Source: Ctena decussata (taxonomy: Eukaryota; Mollusca; Bivalvia; Lucinida; Lucinidae). From it: DNA of 64,000 nucleotides. The stretch is taken from contig OZ022501.1 in the NCBI GenBank assembly GCA_963989385.1, positions 87,776,979 to 87,840,978 on the forward strand, read 5' to 3'. The notes below the pieces were generated by a model. The model did not search any database. It had not been told where the DNA came from and saw only the letters and a list, made by a program, of their open reading frames with translations. Below are positions 33,230 to 44,354 of the stretch, one piece after another; position 1 is the first letter of the stretch, and every line of letters starts with the position of its first letter. The position numbers were made by a program, and so were the translations under genes.

Positions 33230-33956
33230 TTTTGTTGCTGTTAAATTATTGTTTTATAAATAGTTCTATTGAAAAAAAAATAAATAAAACAACCCTGTTA
33301 TAAAATTTTCTCTCCATTTGTTGCTTTATTGACAGGGAGAGCTGTTTTACAGCCATATTGATTCAGGTATTAGAGTTTTTTTCCCCTTTAAGAACAGTCT
33401 GAAAGATCTAGATCCATTTTGTAAGACAGAACTAGATCTTTTAGGATTGTTTTGGTCTACTTTTGGAAGAGTACGCTAAACCTCATATTGAGATTCAAGG
33501 AACAGAAGGCAAACTGTGTAGATCCAGATCAGGCAGCTGATCGGGATCTATGCTTCACTATTTGCACTAGTGCAAACAACTACTTTTATTTCTGATGCTT
33601 TAAGATTACTAATAGTGGATAACACCAGCTTTGGAAAAAGGCAAACATTTGCTTTCAAAATGTTTCAAATATTTAATTTCATTCCTTTTCCGATTATAGG
33701 ATAATATGTGAAGTATGCGTGGCAAAATATTTGATCCTACAAATTACACGTCAGTGCTATTTCATGCTCTGCTTTTTCTTTCAGTATATAATTCATATGA
33801 AACCAGCTTTACTCAGGCTTTTATATCAGCTCAAGTTTAATTTGCTATCCTGCCTTGTTACATGCACAGGTGCTGTGATCACATGTTTTGTACTGTTTGT
33901 ATTTAATTTTCATTTGGTATGGTCAAGGTGGCATGGGGTTATCCCTTTGGACTCCA
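33230..33956. other. 3' flank of the reductase gene
   Basis: Includes a probable polyadenylation signal (AATAAA near 33283-33288) 60 bp after the stop codon, and a short foldback around AGATCTAGATCC/GGATCT near 33405-33550. No further gene. Confidence 0.5.
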
Positions 33957-34179
33957 GGGGCCGTATTCATAAAGCCACTTAAGTCGTTGCTATGCTGTTG
34001 CTAAGGCTAAATATCTATAAAGGAGATTCCCTACAGCTATGAAATTTGGTCTTGAGGAACAGTCTTACAAAGACTGTTCCACCAGACCAAATTTCATAGC
34101 TGTAGAGAATCTCCTTTATAGATATTTAGCCTTAGCAACAGCATAGCAACGACTTAAGTCGTTTTATGAATACGGCCCC
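33957..34179. repeat. Near-perfect 223-bp foldback MITE
   Basis: Two arms of about 108 bp, GGGGCCGTATTCATAAA...TTTATGAATACGGCCCC, differing at only a few positions, with AGTCTT/AAGACT at the tip. No coding. Confidence 0.9.
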
Positions 34180-34514
34180 AGAGGTTGAGAGTTCAAATCT
34201 GGTTCATCTCATGATGGCTCATGTAGTCTTTAAACTATTTAAAGCTGTTACCATCTCACTCCTGTCTGGAAACAACTTACTGTGCAGCTGAATTATAGAA
34301 TTTATGATGGGGTTGAGGCTGACACAAACAAAATCTCAGGCTTGTTTTCACATTATTTAGCCACATATGAGGCCTGCCGGAATTGAGCCTGGGATTTTCT
34401 TGTTGCGGTCTCCGTTCCATCGTTGATTATTTTTCCCACCAATTAAATGAAACAGAATATCTGTTGAATTTCTAGCTGTTGTTCAGATCATCAGCTATAT
34501 TTCGACTAATTTTT
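34180..34514. other. Gene-free stretch
   Basis: No exon or repeat structure recognised. Confidence 0.35.
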
Positions 34515-34710
34515 AGCTCGCCTGAACGAAAGTTCAGGAAGAGCTATTGTTGTCACCTTGGCGTCCGCGTCCGCGTCCGGATTGGATGTTTTGGTTAAAG
34601 TTTTTTAAAGACCTATATCTCCCTAACCCATGGATGGAATCTTTTGATACTTGCACTGTAGTTAGATATTGGTCCAAAGTTTAACAGGGTACCACCCCCA
34701 CCTCACTTTG

Positions 34711-35243
34711 TGACCTTGATGTCAAGGTCATGGACTTAGAAAATTGGGAGTTTTTTGGACTGGATGTTTTGGTTAAAGTTTTATAAAGCCCAATATCTCC
34801 TTAACCCATGAATGGATTCCTTTCATACTTGCACTATAGTTAGATATTGGTTCAAAGTTTTCCAAGGTACTACCCCCACCCCCTCAGTGACCTTGATGTC
34901 AAGGTCATGGACTTAGAAAATTGTCCTTTTATTGATTGGATGTTTTGGTTAAAGTTTTTTAAAGACATATCTCCTGAACCCATAGATGAATTCTTTTTAT
35001 ATTTGCACTGTAGTTATATATTAGTATAAACTTTTACACAGTACTACCCCAACCCTGCTCAGTGACCTTGATGTCAAGGTCAGGGACTTAGGAAATTTGG
35101 TCTTTATTAAAGTGTTCTAATTGCATACTGATCCATAATGCTTGACAGAGATTTAGTTTACACTTGAACTGATGTTAGACACTTTTGAGTTTTTACAAAA
35201 CACTATATACTTACCCCACTGGATGACCTTGAAGTCAAGGTTA
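34711..35243. promoter_or_regulatory. Four everted nuclear-receptor half-site pairs
   Basis: TGACCTTGATGTCAAGGTCA occurs at 34711-34730, 34888-34907 and 35063-35082, with a one-base-core variant at 35224-35243. Each holds two TCAAGGTCA extended half-sites, the sequence bound by SF-1/ERR-type nuclear receptors, in divergent orientation. The match is exact; use as binding sites is inference. Confidence 0.4.
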
Positions 35244-35390
35244 TCAACTTTGAATTTTGTCTACAAGATTTTGGTTAAAGTTATAGTATTTATAAGACAT
35301 AATTTCACAGGGCCACAATGGACTCAGTTGATACTAATACTTGGACTGATATTGGATAATGGTTCAAGGTTTTGATACATCCTAGCACCC

Positions 35391-35400
35391 CCCCTTCCCC

Positions 35401-35430
<30 letters not shown>
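35391..35430. repeat. Poly-C / (CA)n tract
   Basis: About 26 C in near-continuous run followed by a short CA repeat. Confidence 0.9.
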
Positions 35431-35431
<1 letters not shown>

Positions 35432-35509
35432 CCCACCCCTTACCCCTCTACCCCTTAGTTCTTTGTCCTCAAGCTCATGGACTTTGAAATTTCATGTGGA
35501 TTTGTTTTT

Positions 35510-37112
35510 ATACGCCCGTTTTGAAAAAACGGACATATTATGTCGTGGCGCTGTCCGTCCGTCCGTAAACATTCTTGTACACGCCATAACTCAGTAACCA
35601 TTTGGGATATTTTCATGAAATTTGGTAGGCATATGTATTAGGGTGGGGGAACGTGTCACGTACAAAAATGGTTGCTCCCCCTTTCTTACTTTTGAAGTTA
35701 TGCCCCTTTGATTAATTTTATCCCTGTAAGTCTTGTACGCGCCATAACTAGATAACCGTTTGGGATATCTTTATAAAACTTCATAGCAATGTGTATGAAG
35801 TCCTAATGATGTGTCGCGTACAACAATGGCTGCTCTCCCTTTCTTCGTTTAAGAGTGAATCCCTTTCATTAGTTCTTATCCGCTACTTTAGTGTGAACTT
35901 TTGTTGTACATGTAATATATTGTCAAGGGAAAATAGTAGAACTAAAAAAGGTATACCTAGTGTATGTAGGTTATCTCCCTTGTTCAAAGATTTCTTCACA
36001 ACCATACAAGCTAGACTGGTCATATTTGGCATACAGGTTGATGACATCATATTGTATTGTGGGATTGAGAACCAGCCTTCTCCTGCTTATTCTTCCCTGT
36101 ATTTGCCCCATTTTCTTTCTTTCCATACTTTGAATAATGAAATTTTTCGTCAAAGATTTCTCCACAATCATGCAAGCTAGAGTAGTCATATTTGCTATGC
36201 AGGTTGATAACGACATGTTGTATCATGGGATCGAGAACCAGCCTTCTCCTGCTTATTCTTCCCTGTATTTGTCTGATTTTCTTTCTTTCCCTACTTTGAA
36301 TTATGAAATTTTTCGTCAAAGATTTCTCCACAACCAAGCAAGCTAGAGTAGTCCCATTTGGTATGCAGGTTGATGACGATATGTTGTATCGTGGGATTGA
36401 GAACCAGCCTTTTATTGCTTATTCTTCCCTGTATTTGTCCAATATTCTTTCTTTCCATACTTTGGATAATGAACTTTTTCATCAAAGTTTTCTCCACAAC
36501 CATGCAAGCTAGATTAGTCATATTTGGTATGCAGGTTAATGATGACTTACTGTATTGTGGGATTGAGAACCAGACTTCTCCTCTTTTTATTCCCTGTATT
36601 TGTCTGATTTTCTTTCTCTCTTTACTTTGAATAATGCATTTTTTGCGCAAAAGATTTCTATGCATCTGTAAGTTAGAGTAGGGAATTTTGTATGCAGTTT
36701 GATGAGAACTTGTTGTATTGTGGGATTGAGAACCAGTCTTCTGCTTATTCTCCCTATATTTTTCCAATTTTCTTTCTCTCCTGACTTTGAATAATGTAAT
36801 TTTTTGTAACAGATTTCACAGCAACCATTCATATTTGGTATACATGGTAACAATGATTTCTCTCCCTCTTTATGCTTTTTGTTACGAAAATAACACCATT
36901 TGATTTAATTTGATTTAAGCAATTAATGGGGTGGGTGGGTGGGTGGGGGGGGGGGGTATAGTCGGATTCGCTGACAGTTCTAGTTAATTATAGAGTGGTT
37001 GCCCCTGTTTGTCTGCCTGTCTATCCTTTTGTAAACAATCTTGTTCATTCTGTAACTCCTTCTTTAGGACATTGAAACGGGCGTATTATGCGCCGCTTGC
37101 GAAGCCCTTGTT
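35510..37112. mobile_element. ACGCCCG-type element nested in the GCTCGCC element
   Basis: Same ends as 27749-28813: TACGCCCGTTTTGAAAAAAC at left, GGGCGTATTATGCGCCG and GCGAAGCCCTTGTTA at right. It contains a 166-bp tandem array and a GGGTGGGTGGG G-rich run near 36931-36957. Confidence 0.7.
35988..36830. repeat. 166-bp tandem array
   Basis: Units begin near 35989, 36155, 36321, 36487, 36652 and 36811 with GATTTCTCCACAACCATGCAAGCTAG-like sequence. Open frames on both strands through the array result from repeat structure. Confidence 0.85.
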
Positions 37113-37663
37113 ATTTTTATTTTATTTTAAGACTTATTTCTGAGATAGCGTTTGTTTATAAATGTGTTGTCATTATGGACATGCTTGTTTGAAGTTTTAT
37201 GCCTAGCAGTCCACACCACCATAGCAACTGTGTCATGGGCAAGCACTTATTCAGGCGAGCTATGCTGTCAGGCGACAGCTCTTGTTAATCAGTATTTCTG
37301 GCATGTGCATGCATTTTGCACGACTGGCTTCTAATCAGAATGTACAGTGACATTGTACCCATATAACTGGCTTTCAGTTTTATATTCTGCATGAAATATA
37401 TGTAGCATGTATCAAGCAGGTGTGTTGAAATTTACTGTATATTAAGACTGGGTTGTAGTAAGCAATGATTAACTAACTGAGACTGTTTTTAGGACCTAGG
37501 CTTGATACAGCAGGCCAAGACAGAAAAAAACTCAGGCATCTCTACAAACTGATACTCATGTCCGATGGACAAGAATGGGCTGTATAATTCCACAGATTTT
37601 TTCAGTCATTCTACACATATGTAAGTGTCCTACTAGCGAGTACAAGTAAATGATATTAACCCA

Positions 37664-37856
37664 TTAATGCCTACCATCCCACAGAAGGGACATATGCAAA
37701 CAGAATAGACCCAGATCAGATGCCACATTATGTGGCATCCGATCTGAGTCTACTCTGTTTGCAGAAATTTCTGAAGAAAACAACAACTTTATTGGAAATG
37801 GATCTGACCATGGCAGAGTTGGGGGTAGAAGAGTCCACTAGGCATAAAAGGGTAAT
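37664..37856. repeat. AACCCATTAATGCC-type foldback MITE, copy 1
   Basis: Ends AACCCATTAATGCCTACC...CCACTAGGCATAAAAGGGT. The inner perfect inverted repeat GATGCCACATTATGTGGCATC lies near 37720-37740. Other copies at 42097-42336 and 50860-51103. The left border of the segmental duplication lies in its right end. Confidence 0.75.
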
Positions 37857-37894
37857 AATTGGCATGAATCTTGATTTACACAACCTTGAAACGA

Positions 37895-39178
37895 AGTGCT
37901 TAAGGTGAGCTATTGTGATCGATATTTGTCCGTCCGTTCATCTGTCCGTCCGTCAACAATTTCAAATGACATCTCCTCCTATCCTCCTAGACCATTTAGC
38001 CAATTTAAAAATAATTTCACACAGATGTTTCTGTTATAGCGCTGAACCAAAATTGCTAAAATGGCTCTGCTCCGCGGAACAAAAAGGCCGCCAAAGCTAA
38101 AAATAGAAAGACCTTTAAACGACATCTCCTCTGAAGCCAATGGAATTTCACAGAAATGTTTTACTTTTTGCCCTGAACCGAAATTGCTATAACGGTTTCA
38201 CTCCGCTGAACAAAATGGCCACCAGAGCTGAAAATAGAAATCTAAAAATAGAAAAACCTTTAAACGACATCTTCTCTGAAGCCAATGGCTCGATTTCATG
38301 GCCCAGAACCAAAATTGCTAAAACAGTTCCACTCCGCTGAACAAAATGGCCACCAAAGCTTAAAATAGAAATGTCTTAGAATGACACAGAGGGCACAGTA
38401 TTGATCCAATCATCATGAAACATTGTCAGAATGTTGATCTTAATGAAATCTAGACCAGGTTTGAAACTGGGTCATGTGGGGTCAAAAACTAGGTCACTAG
38501 GTCAAATCTTAGAAAAACCTTATGTACACTTAGAGGGCACAGTTATGATCCAATCTTCATGAAACTTTTTCAGAATGTTTGTCCTTATCCAATCTAGGCC
38601 ACGATTGAACCTGAGTCATATGGGGTCAAAAACTAGGTCACTAGATCAAATCTTAGAAAAACCTTAAGTACACTCTTAGAGTGCACAGTTATGATCCAGT
38701 CTTAATGAAACTTTGTCATAATCTTTATCTTTATGAAATCTATACAAAATTTGAAACTGGGCCATGTCAAGTCAAAAACTAGGTCACTAGGTCAGATCTT
38801 AGAAAAACCATGTGAATGCTCTAGAGGACACAGTTTTGTTCAAATCTTCGTGAAACTTTGTCAAAATGTTTATCTCCAACAAATCTAGACCAAGGGTGCA
38901 ACTGTGTATACTCTAGAGGGCACAGTTTCGATCCGATATTCATGAAACTTTGTCAGAATGTTTATATTTAAGAAATCTAGACCAGATTCAAAACTGGGTC
39001 ATGTGGGGTCAAAAACTAGATCTTTAGGTTAGATTTAAAAAACAACAACCTTAGGTACACAATAAAGGCTTCATTTTCCATTGAATCTGTAAAACTCTGT
39101 CGTACGTATGGATGTCTCTGAGGTTAAGTTCACAGAATACTCAGGTGAGCGATCCAGGGCCATCATGGCCCTCTTGTT
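37895..39178. mobile_element. GGTGAGC...GGCCCTCTTGTT-type interspersed element
   Basis: Begins AAGGTGAGCTATTGTGATCG plus a TCCGTCCG run and ends CAGGTGAGCGATCCAGGGCC, ATCATGGCCCTCTTGTTTC. Inside are about five ~150-bp units with AGGGCACAGTTATGATCC and GGGGTCAAAAACTAGGTCACTAGG. Absent from the right duplicate, so inserted after the duplication (or lost there). Confidence 0.7.
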
Positions 39179-39550
39179 TCAACATCTTTTGTACATTAGG
39201 CATTAAAACGTGACAGATACTGTACAGTTCCAATATTACGCTATGAAAGATCCATAGACATATTATTATATGTGAAATGTATCATACATACATCTTACCA
39301 CTTTCTACAATGATATTAATATAACCAAACTGTTAACCACATGCAGAAAACACAAACAAACAAACAAAAGAAGTATTGCTGAAGAATGACTGTTGTGACC
39401 AGTCAAATCGCATGTATATGGCAAATTCTCATTAACTTTTGTGGCACATTGTATTTTTTCAGAACTCTCTTTTGTATATAGAGCATGGTTGGAAGACGTC
39501 ACACATTGATCATATCATTGTTGTTTTAAAAACTGTAAAATTTTTCTGGC

Positions 39551-42034
39551 TCAAGATTCTGGTTCAAGAATTTGATAGTCATGTAGACTTCCCCCTATAT
39601 CCGCTTCAGGATTATCTAACATATCTGTATTCAGATTATTTTGATTATCATAATCAGTAGACATGCCAGTTTGGTTATCATATTCATTCAAGCCTTCAGT
39701 TTTAACATCCTGTAGATTTTCACCTCCAAATCCAGGAGCTACACAATTGTCATGGCTGTCTTCGTCAAAAAGATTGTCATTGGCATTTATATTTTCATCA
39801 TGCTCGTCATTGGCATTCATATTTTCATCACGATTTTCAATATTATCATTTTCAGTAGTATCATTTGCAGATGTTTCAATATGTGGATCATTCGTTTCAT
39901 CGATTGTTGAATATTCATTGTTAAATCTACTGTCCTGATTGTCAGTAGTATCACTAATAACTGGATCTATTGCTGTGACCTCTAACCCATCATATGCTGC
40001 ACTTTCATTCTTATTATCATTTAAACCTTCATATTCGTCCTTCCCAACTGATTGTGATGATGATGATGATGATGATGATGAGGTAGAGGATTCTGAAATG
40101 ATAAAAAAAACATTAGAGACGTGACACAAGAAAACCAACAATGTGGTTGTGCGCCCAGCACAGACTCAGATCAGCCTGGGCATCCGCCCAGTCAAATCAG
40201 AGATTTTGCTGTCCGCATGGAGGTAGTGTAGACCCTTAGCTACCATTTAAGTGCTTAGCGAAGAGTCTGATTAGACTGGGCAGATGCCCAGTCTGATCTG
40301 AGTCTCCGCTGGGCGCACAACCACTTTGTTGGTTTTCTTGTGTCGCGGCTCAAATTTATAGTCGTTATGAGTAGTTTTCGGACAGCGTCAGACACATTCA
40401 CATCTTCTATATACCTGCTACATTTTTGCAAATCGATTGCTGAAAAAAACTGTGGAAGGAGTTCATTATATAATCTTGTCATCCAGTATTAGCCACAACC
40501 CAAGTTTGAAAAGGCCGTAATTTTGTAAAAAGATTAACTGTTCTTCTTCAAAAAGGCACTTGCACATCTTCAGTATACCTGCAACATTTATGCAAAGTTT
40601 CAGATTAATTGCCTAAAAACTGTAGAAAGATTTAACTGTACAAAATTTTTATAAGTGCGACGTACGGATGGACAGACAATGTCCGACAACCTGCAACATT
40701 TATACAGTTTCAGATTAATTTCCTAAAAACTGTAGAAAGATTTAATTATACAAAACTTTTTTAAAGTGCGATGTTCGGACGGACAGAGACAGACAGATGG
40801 ACAGATGGACGGGGGTGAAACATAATGCCCCCCCTTCAACTATTGTCACAGAGGCATAAAAAGATAAAGCTGAGTGTTATTTTCTTCAGGCTTTTCAACT
40901 TACTTCGTGATCTCTTCCAAGAAAGGCTACGAACTCCACCCTTCTGATTTCGTCTGAAACCCCCCCCCCCCCCCAACAAAACGATAAGGACAAGGTACAT
41001 TATGTAAAGATACATTATGTCGTGTGTAGATAGGGAAGACAAAAATAAGTCAAATCATCCATGTTGTCTTATCAGAATTCCCTGTCGGAGCCCAAGTATC
41101 TCAGTGGAATACACACTGGCCAGCAATGCTAGCGGCTACCCAGCGGGCACATGACGTGGAAATGACGTCAGGCTGACGTCGATGCGACGTCATCACGTCG
41201 GACCGACGTCAGTCTGCCGTCATTTCGACGTCAGGTGCCCGCTTTCCCCCGAAATGACGTCAGACTGATGTCGATGCGACGTCATCACGTCGCATCGACG
41301 TCAGTCTGCCGTCATTTCGATGTCATGTGCCCGCTGGGTAAGGATCAAATACCACAGGAGGCGCAGCTCTTTTCAGTTGTAAGCTAGGTCGTTGAAAGGG
41401 CAGTAAAACCACAAGTCATTCGACCCAGTCTTCTCTTTTCCCCAAAATAAGATGAAATGTTTGAAGAATAAAAAATATAGACTGATCAGTCTTAAAGAAT
41501 AAAAATATAGACTAATCAGTCTAAAGAGAGCTACAAGCTGTAGATTGCTTGAGGTTCACGCAAATATCAAAGGTTCAGACAGCCTGTACATCTGCGGCAT
41601 TCTGGTCGGAGCCTTTGATGCAAGCCCACACCATATATGAGCCGCAACACGACAAAACCAACAATTTGGCAAGTGCGCCCAACGAAGACTCAGATCAGAC
41701 TGGACATCCACCCACTCTGATCAAAGTCTTCGCTTTGCACTTTTGCACTTAAATGGTAGTTAAGGGCCTTACTAAGCTACCTCCATGCCCACAGAGAAGG
41801 CGCTGATCAGACAGGGCGGATGCCCAGGCTGATCTGAGTATATACACCGTAAAGTTTGTAAACTGCTATGAAATAGTGCTACGATTTAGATGAACTACAA
41901 TTACCTTTTCTTGAACAAAATAAATATTGCGACGCCAACTGCTACCGCTATTGCAAGCAGAACAAATGAAACTGGTAGACCTATGGTCAGCCCCTTGTTA
42001 CTAAAGTCTTCACCAGTTGCTGCCATGGTAGGGC
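39551..42034 (-). CDS. Distal membrane/tail cassette of the EGF receptor gene
   Basis: Three minus-strand exons. 42034-41905 (130 nt) encodes a short stalk and one transmembrane segment (GLTIGLPVSFVLLAIAVAVG...FILFKK). 40953-40904 (50 nt) encodes a basic juxtamembrane piece, RNQKGGVRSLSWKRSR. 40092-39551 encodes an acidic, Asn-rich tail of about 180 residues starting with poly-Ser and ending YQILEPES. Phases 1, 2, 1 equal those of the proximal cassette and fit the EGF exon at 53265. The tail has YEGL-x9-YDGL, a further YSTI, two YDNQ motifs and YQIL. It could be an alternative 3' end for the receptor or a relic. The 3' splice site of the 50-nt exon is preceded by a G-run on the coding strand where a pyrimidine tract is expected. 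Confidence 0.8.
40116..40351. repeat. GAGCC-type MITE next to the distal tail exon
   Basis: 236 bp, starting 23 bp upstream (coding sense) of the tail exon acceptor. Homologous to the MITE in the right copy (48839-49273), so it predates the duplication. Confidence 0.85.
41137..41340. repeat. GACGTC-module foldback MITE
   Basis: Ends TACCCAGCGGGCAC...GTGCCCGCTGGGTA. The interior consists of TGACGTC(A/G), GATGCGACGTCATCACGTCG and mirror copies. Perfect TGACGTCA palindromes at 41163-41170 and 41255-41262. Counterpart at 49936-50105. Confidence 0.88.
41639..41838. repeat. GAGCC-type MITE, right end lost
   Basis: Left arm and centre present; stops at GCTGATCTGAGTA. The same truncation is present at 50405-50598, so it predates the duplication. 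Confidence 0.75.
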
Positions 42035-42096
42035 CTAAAATATAATAGGAATACCACAGTATAGTATTACCACACAGGTCAGCTAAATATAGCGTT

Positions 42097-42336
42097 TAAC
42101 CCATTAATGCCTAGTGGACTCTTCCATCTGTTTATATTGGACGAGTCCATTTGTAATTTAAGGGCTGTCAGGTTTAGTTTATTTTTCGATTTTTTTGTTT
42201 GTTTTATTTTGAGGAAAAATACCCGTTTGTTGTACGCTCTAAGTGTAGACCCTGACGCCGCATTTGCAGCGTCTGATCTGGCTCTGGACTGTTTGCCTAT
42301 ATCCCATGTTTGGGGCACTAGGCATTAATGGGTTAA
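42097..42336. repeat. AACCCATTAATGCC-type foldback MITE, copy 2
   Basis: Ends TTAACCCATTAATGCCTAGTG...CACTAGGCATTAATGGGTTAA, inverted. Counterpart in the right copy at 50860-51103. Confidence 0.85.
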
Positions 42337-42396
42337 GATGCTTTGCTATAAAAATGACATAAAATGCATATTCTTAGGATGAAGACATCAATATTT

Positions 42397-42631
42397 GAGC
42401 CGCGACACGACAAAACCAACAATGTGGTTGTGCGCCCAGCGCAGACTCAGATCAGCCTGGGCATCCGCCCAGTCTGATCAGAGTCTTCGCTGCCCGCATG
42501 GAGGTAGCTTAGACCCTTAGCTACCCATTGAGCCCTTAACAAAGAGTCTGATCAAACTGGGCAGATGCCAAGGCTGATCGGAGTCTGCGCAGGGCGCACA
42601 ACCACATTGTTGGTTTTCTCGTGTCGCGCTC
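42397..42631. repeat. GAGCC-type MITE unique to the left duplicate
   Basis: 235 bp flanked by ATTT on both sides. The right copy at about 51537 has the unoccupied site with a single ATTT, proving insertion after duplication. Confidence 0.92.
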
Positions 42632-42720
42632 ATTTCCGTATACAGTCAACTCTCGATATCTCAAAGTCGGAGTTCATCCCAAACCACCGATATCTCCAGT
42701 ATGAACAAAGCATCATAATT

Positions 42721-42956
42721 GAGCCGCGACATGAGAAAACCAACAATGTGGTTGTGCGTCCAGCGCAGACTCAGATCAGCCTGGGCATCCGCCGAGTATG
42801 ACCAGACTCTTCGTATAGTGTTCAAAGGGTAGCTGAGGGTCTAAGCTACCTTCATGCGGACAGCGAAGATTCTGATCAGACTGGGCGGATGCCCAGGCTG
42901 ATCTGAATCTGCGCTGGGCGCACAACCACATTGTTGGTTTTGTCGTGTCGCGGCTC
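42721..42956. repeat. GAGCC-type MITE
   Basis: 236 bp; homologous to 51627-51862 in the right copy, so it predates the duplication. Confidence 0.88.
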
Positions 42957-43509
42957 ATATCGGTTGCAATATTTGGATACAGATTTGAAAAAAAGTCGTT
43001 TGAAATTCTTCTGAATCCCATTTGCATAAAATATTATGATTACATGTAGAAATATAAGTAAATGTATTAATGTTTATGCAAATAAAATAAAGTTTAAACC
43101 AAATTACTGATACTTCCGATTTTCTGGTCCCAGATTATTGAGATACCAGTAGTTTGAAATAACAGAGTCAAAATGTTAAGAAAAAAAAGGAAATATGTCC
43201 AAATTATATTCTTTGATATAAGAGGATATAATTTTGATTTCAGCTAAGAAATAAATGCCGAACTATTGTTTGCTCGGAAATATTCTGACAGATTTTTTCA
43301 ATGCATACACTTTCAAATAAAACAATCTGTTATTAGTAATTTTCATTTTACTCCACATTTTGCAAATGGGATGAACCTTTAAAGGAAAGACTTTATACAT
43401 TGATGGGTACAGACTGAAAAATTTGGTTTCTTATGAACCACAACATAACCCAGGACATGCTGCGCGCGTTTAAGACCGGTTTAAGCCCCTCTATTAATAT
43501 AGGGATCAA

Positions 43510-43630
43510 ACATGGTTTTTCATGCATTAACGTTTGCCAGGTCCCGAGGGAGATGTTGGAAACCGAGGCCGAAGGCCGAGGTTTTCAACATCTCCCGAGG
43601 GACCTGGCAAATGTTAATGCATTGGAAACA
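43510..43630. repeat. Foldback element
   Basis: CATTAACGTTTGCCAGGTCC...GGACCTGGCAAATGTTAATG with an inner GAGATGTTGGAAACC...GGTTTTCAACATCTC and a CCGAGGCCGAAGGCCGAGG tip. Confidence 0.85.
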
Positions 43631-43639
43631 AATGTTTGA

Positions 43640-44213
43640 TCGCTGTTATTGCATAATTCAACGAATTATTCGTTAAAATTTGAGAAAAAAACTTGGCACT
43701 CTATTTTGTCACCGTTTGACAGCCAACGCGCTGGTGCAATGGTTTACTAATATTCGTCTTCCGGGCCCGAGAGCATTCAGTCTATTCAAAATGACAGAGT
43801 TCTTGACACAGTTAACATTGGATGCTTCAGCAGTTCTTGAAATGGAGCAGATTGACAAGGATACATGGGGGTTGCTTGAACTTTATACGAGAGAATATAT
43901 AGCCAAGATTCATAATAAGAGACTCACTGTGTTAAAAATGATGTCAGAATTCTGAGCGACGATTAATACAAATACCTGTACAAAATCACCTGTAAATAAA
44001 CACTCACCAGTGTTCAGTAATTAATATAAAGATTTACGAGCTCATTCCCTACTACGTCGAAAGGCGGTTCTCCGAAAAGTCAGCGGAGGAAACTTACGAA
44101 ACAGAACAGAACAGAACAATGGCTGCCATCATCCTATTCAACCTCAATATTTCGGAAAAGTGTCCAAGATGGTCGTTGTAATTGATGCAAAATAGATGGG
44201 TATGGTCGCTTAA
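43640..44213. other. Stretch left of the pogo-like element
   Basis: A plus-strand frame at 43680-43955 includes MTEFLTQLTLDASAVLEMEQ from 43791 and could be an exon, but no splice partner or family was recognised. An ACAGA/ACAGAACAGAACAG microsatellite lies at 44100-44116. Confidence 0.3.
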
Positions 44214-44354
44214 TGTATTCTCGCGGTACATGTATTCTCGTGGTAATCCGTATTTTTCCATAAAAACAAACATGCGCGCCATCTAGCGGCTGTTTTCCGG
44301 GAAAACACCTCGACGTAGAAGTCACGCTTCATTAATCCGCAGTTCATTTCCAAA

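Larger units (their letters stand above)
34515..37285. mobile_element. GCTCGCCTGAA-family element, long copy, carrying a nested element
   Basis: The left end AGCTCGCCTGAACGAAAGTTCAGG (a hairpin) is followed by GCGTCCGCGTCCGCGTCC. The right end is CAGGCGAGCTATGCTGTCAGGCGACAGCTCTTGTT. The left interior is built from four ~160-177-bp units, each with a TGACCTTGATGTCAAGGTCA-type palindrome. The second half is occupied by a nested ACGCCCG-type element. Short deleted copy at 27100-27266. Confidence 0.65.
37824..43497. repeat. Segmental duplication, left copy
   Basis: Matches 47788-52397 along its length, including the three membrane/tail exons, MITEs and intron sequence, with many substitutions and a few insertions unique to one side. 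Unique to this copy: the element 37895-39178 and the MITE 42397-42631. Confidence 0.92.

Noticed and set aside
35971..36853. Overlapping frames up to 158 codons on both strands
   Set aside because: Produced by the 166-bp tandem array; no start/stop or domain logic.
39439..40124. Plus-strand frames opposite the distal tail exon
   Set aside because: The minus strand has proper splice sites, phase match and a paralogue at 48276-48811.
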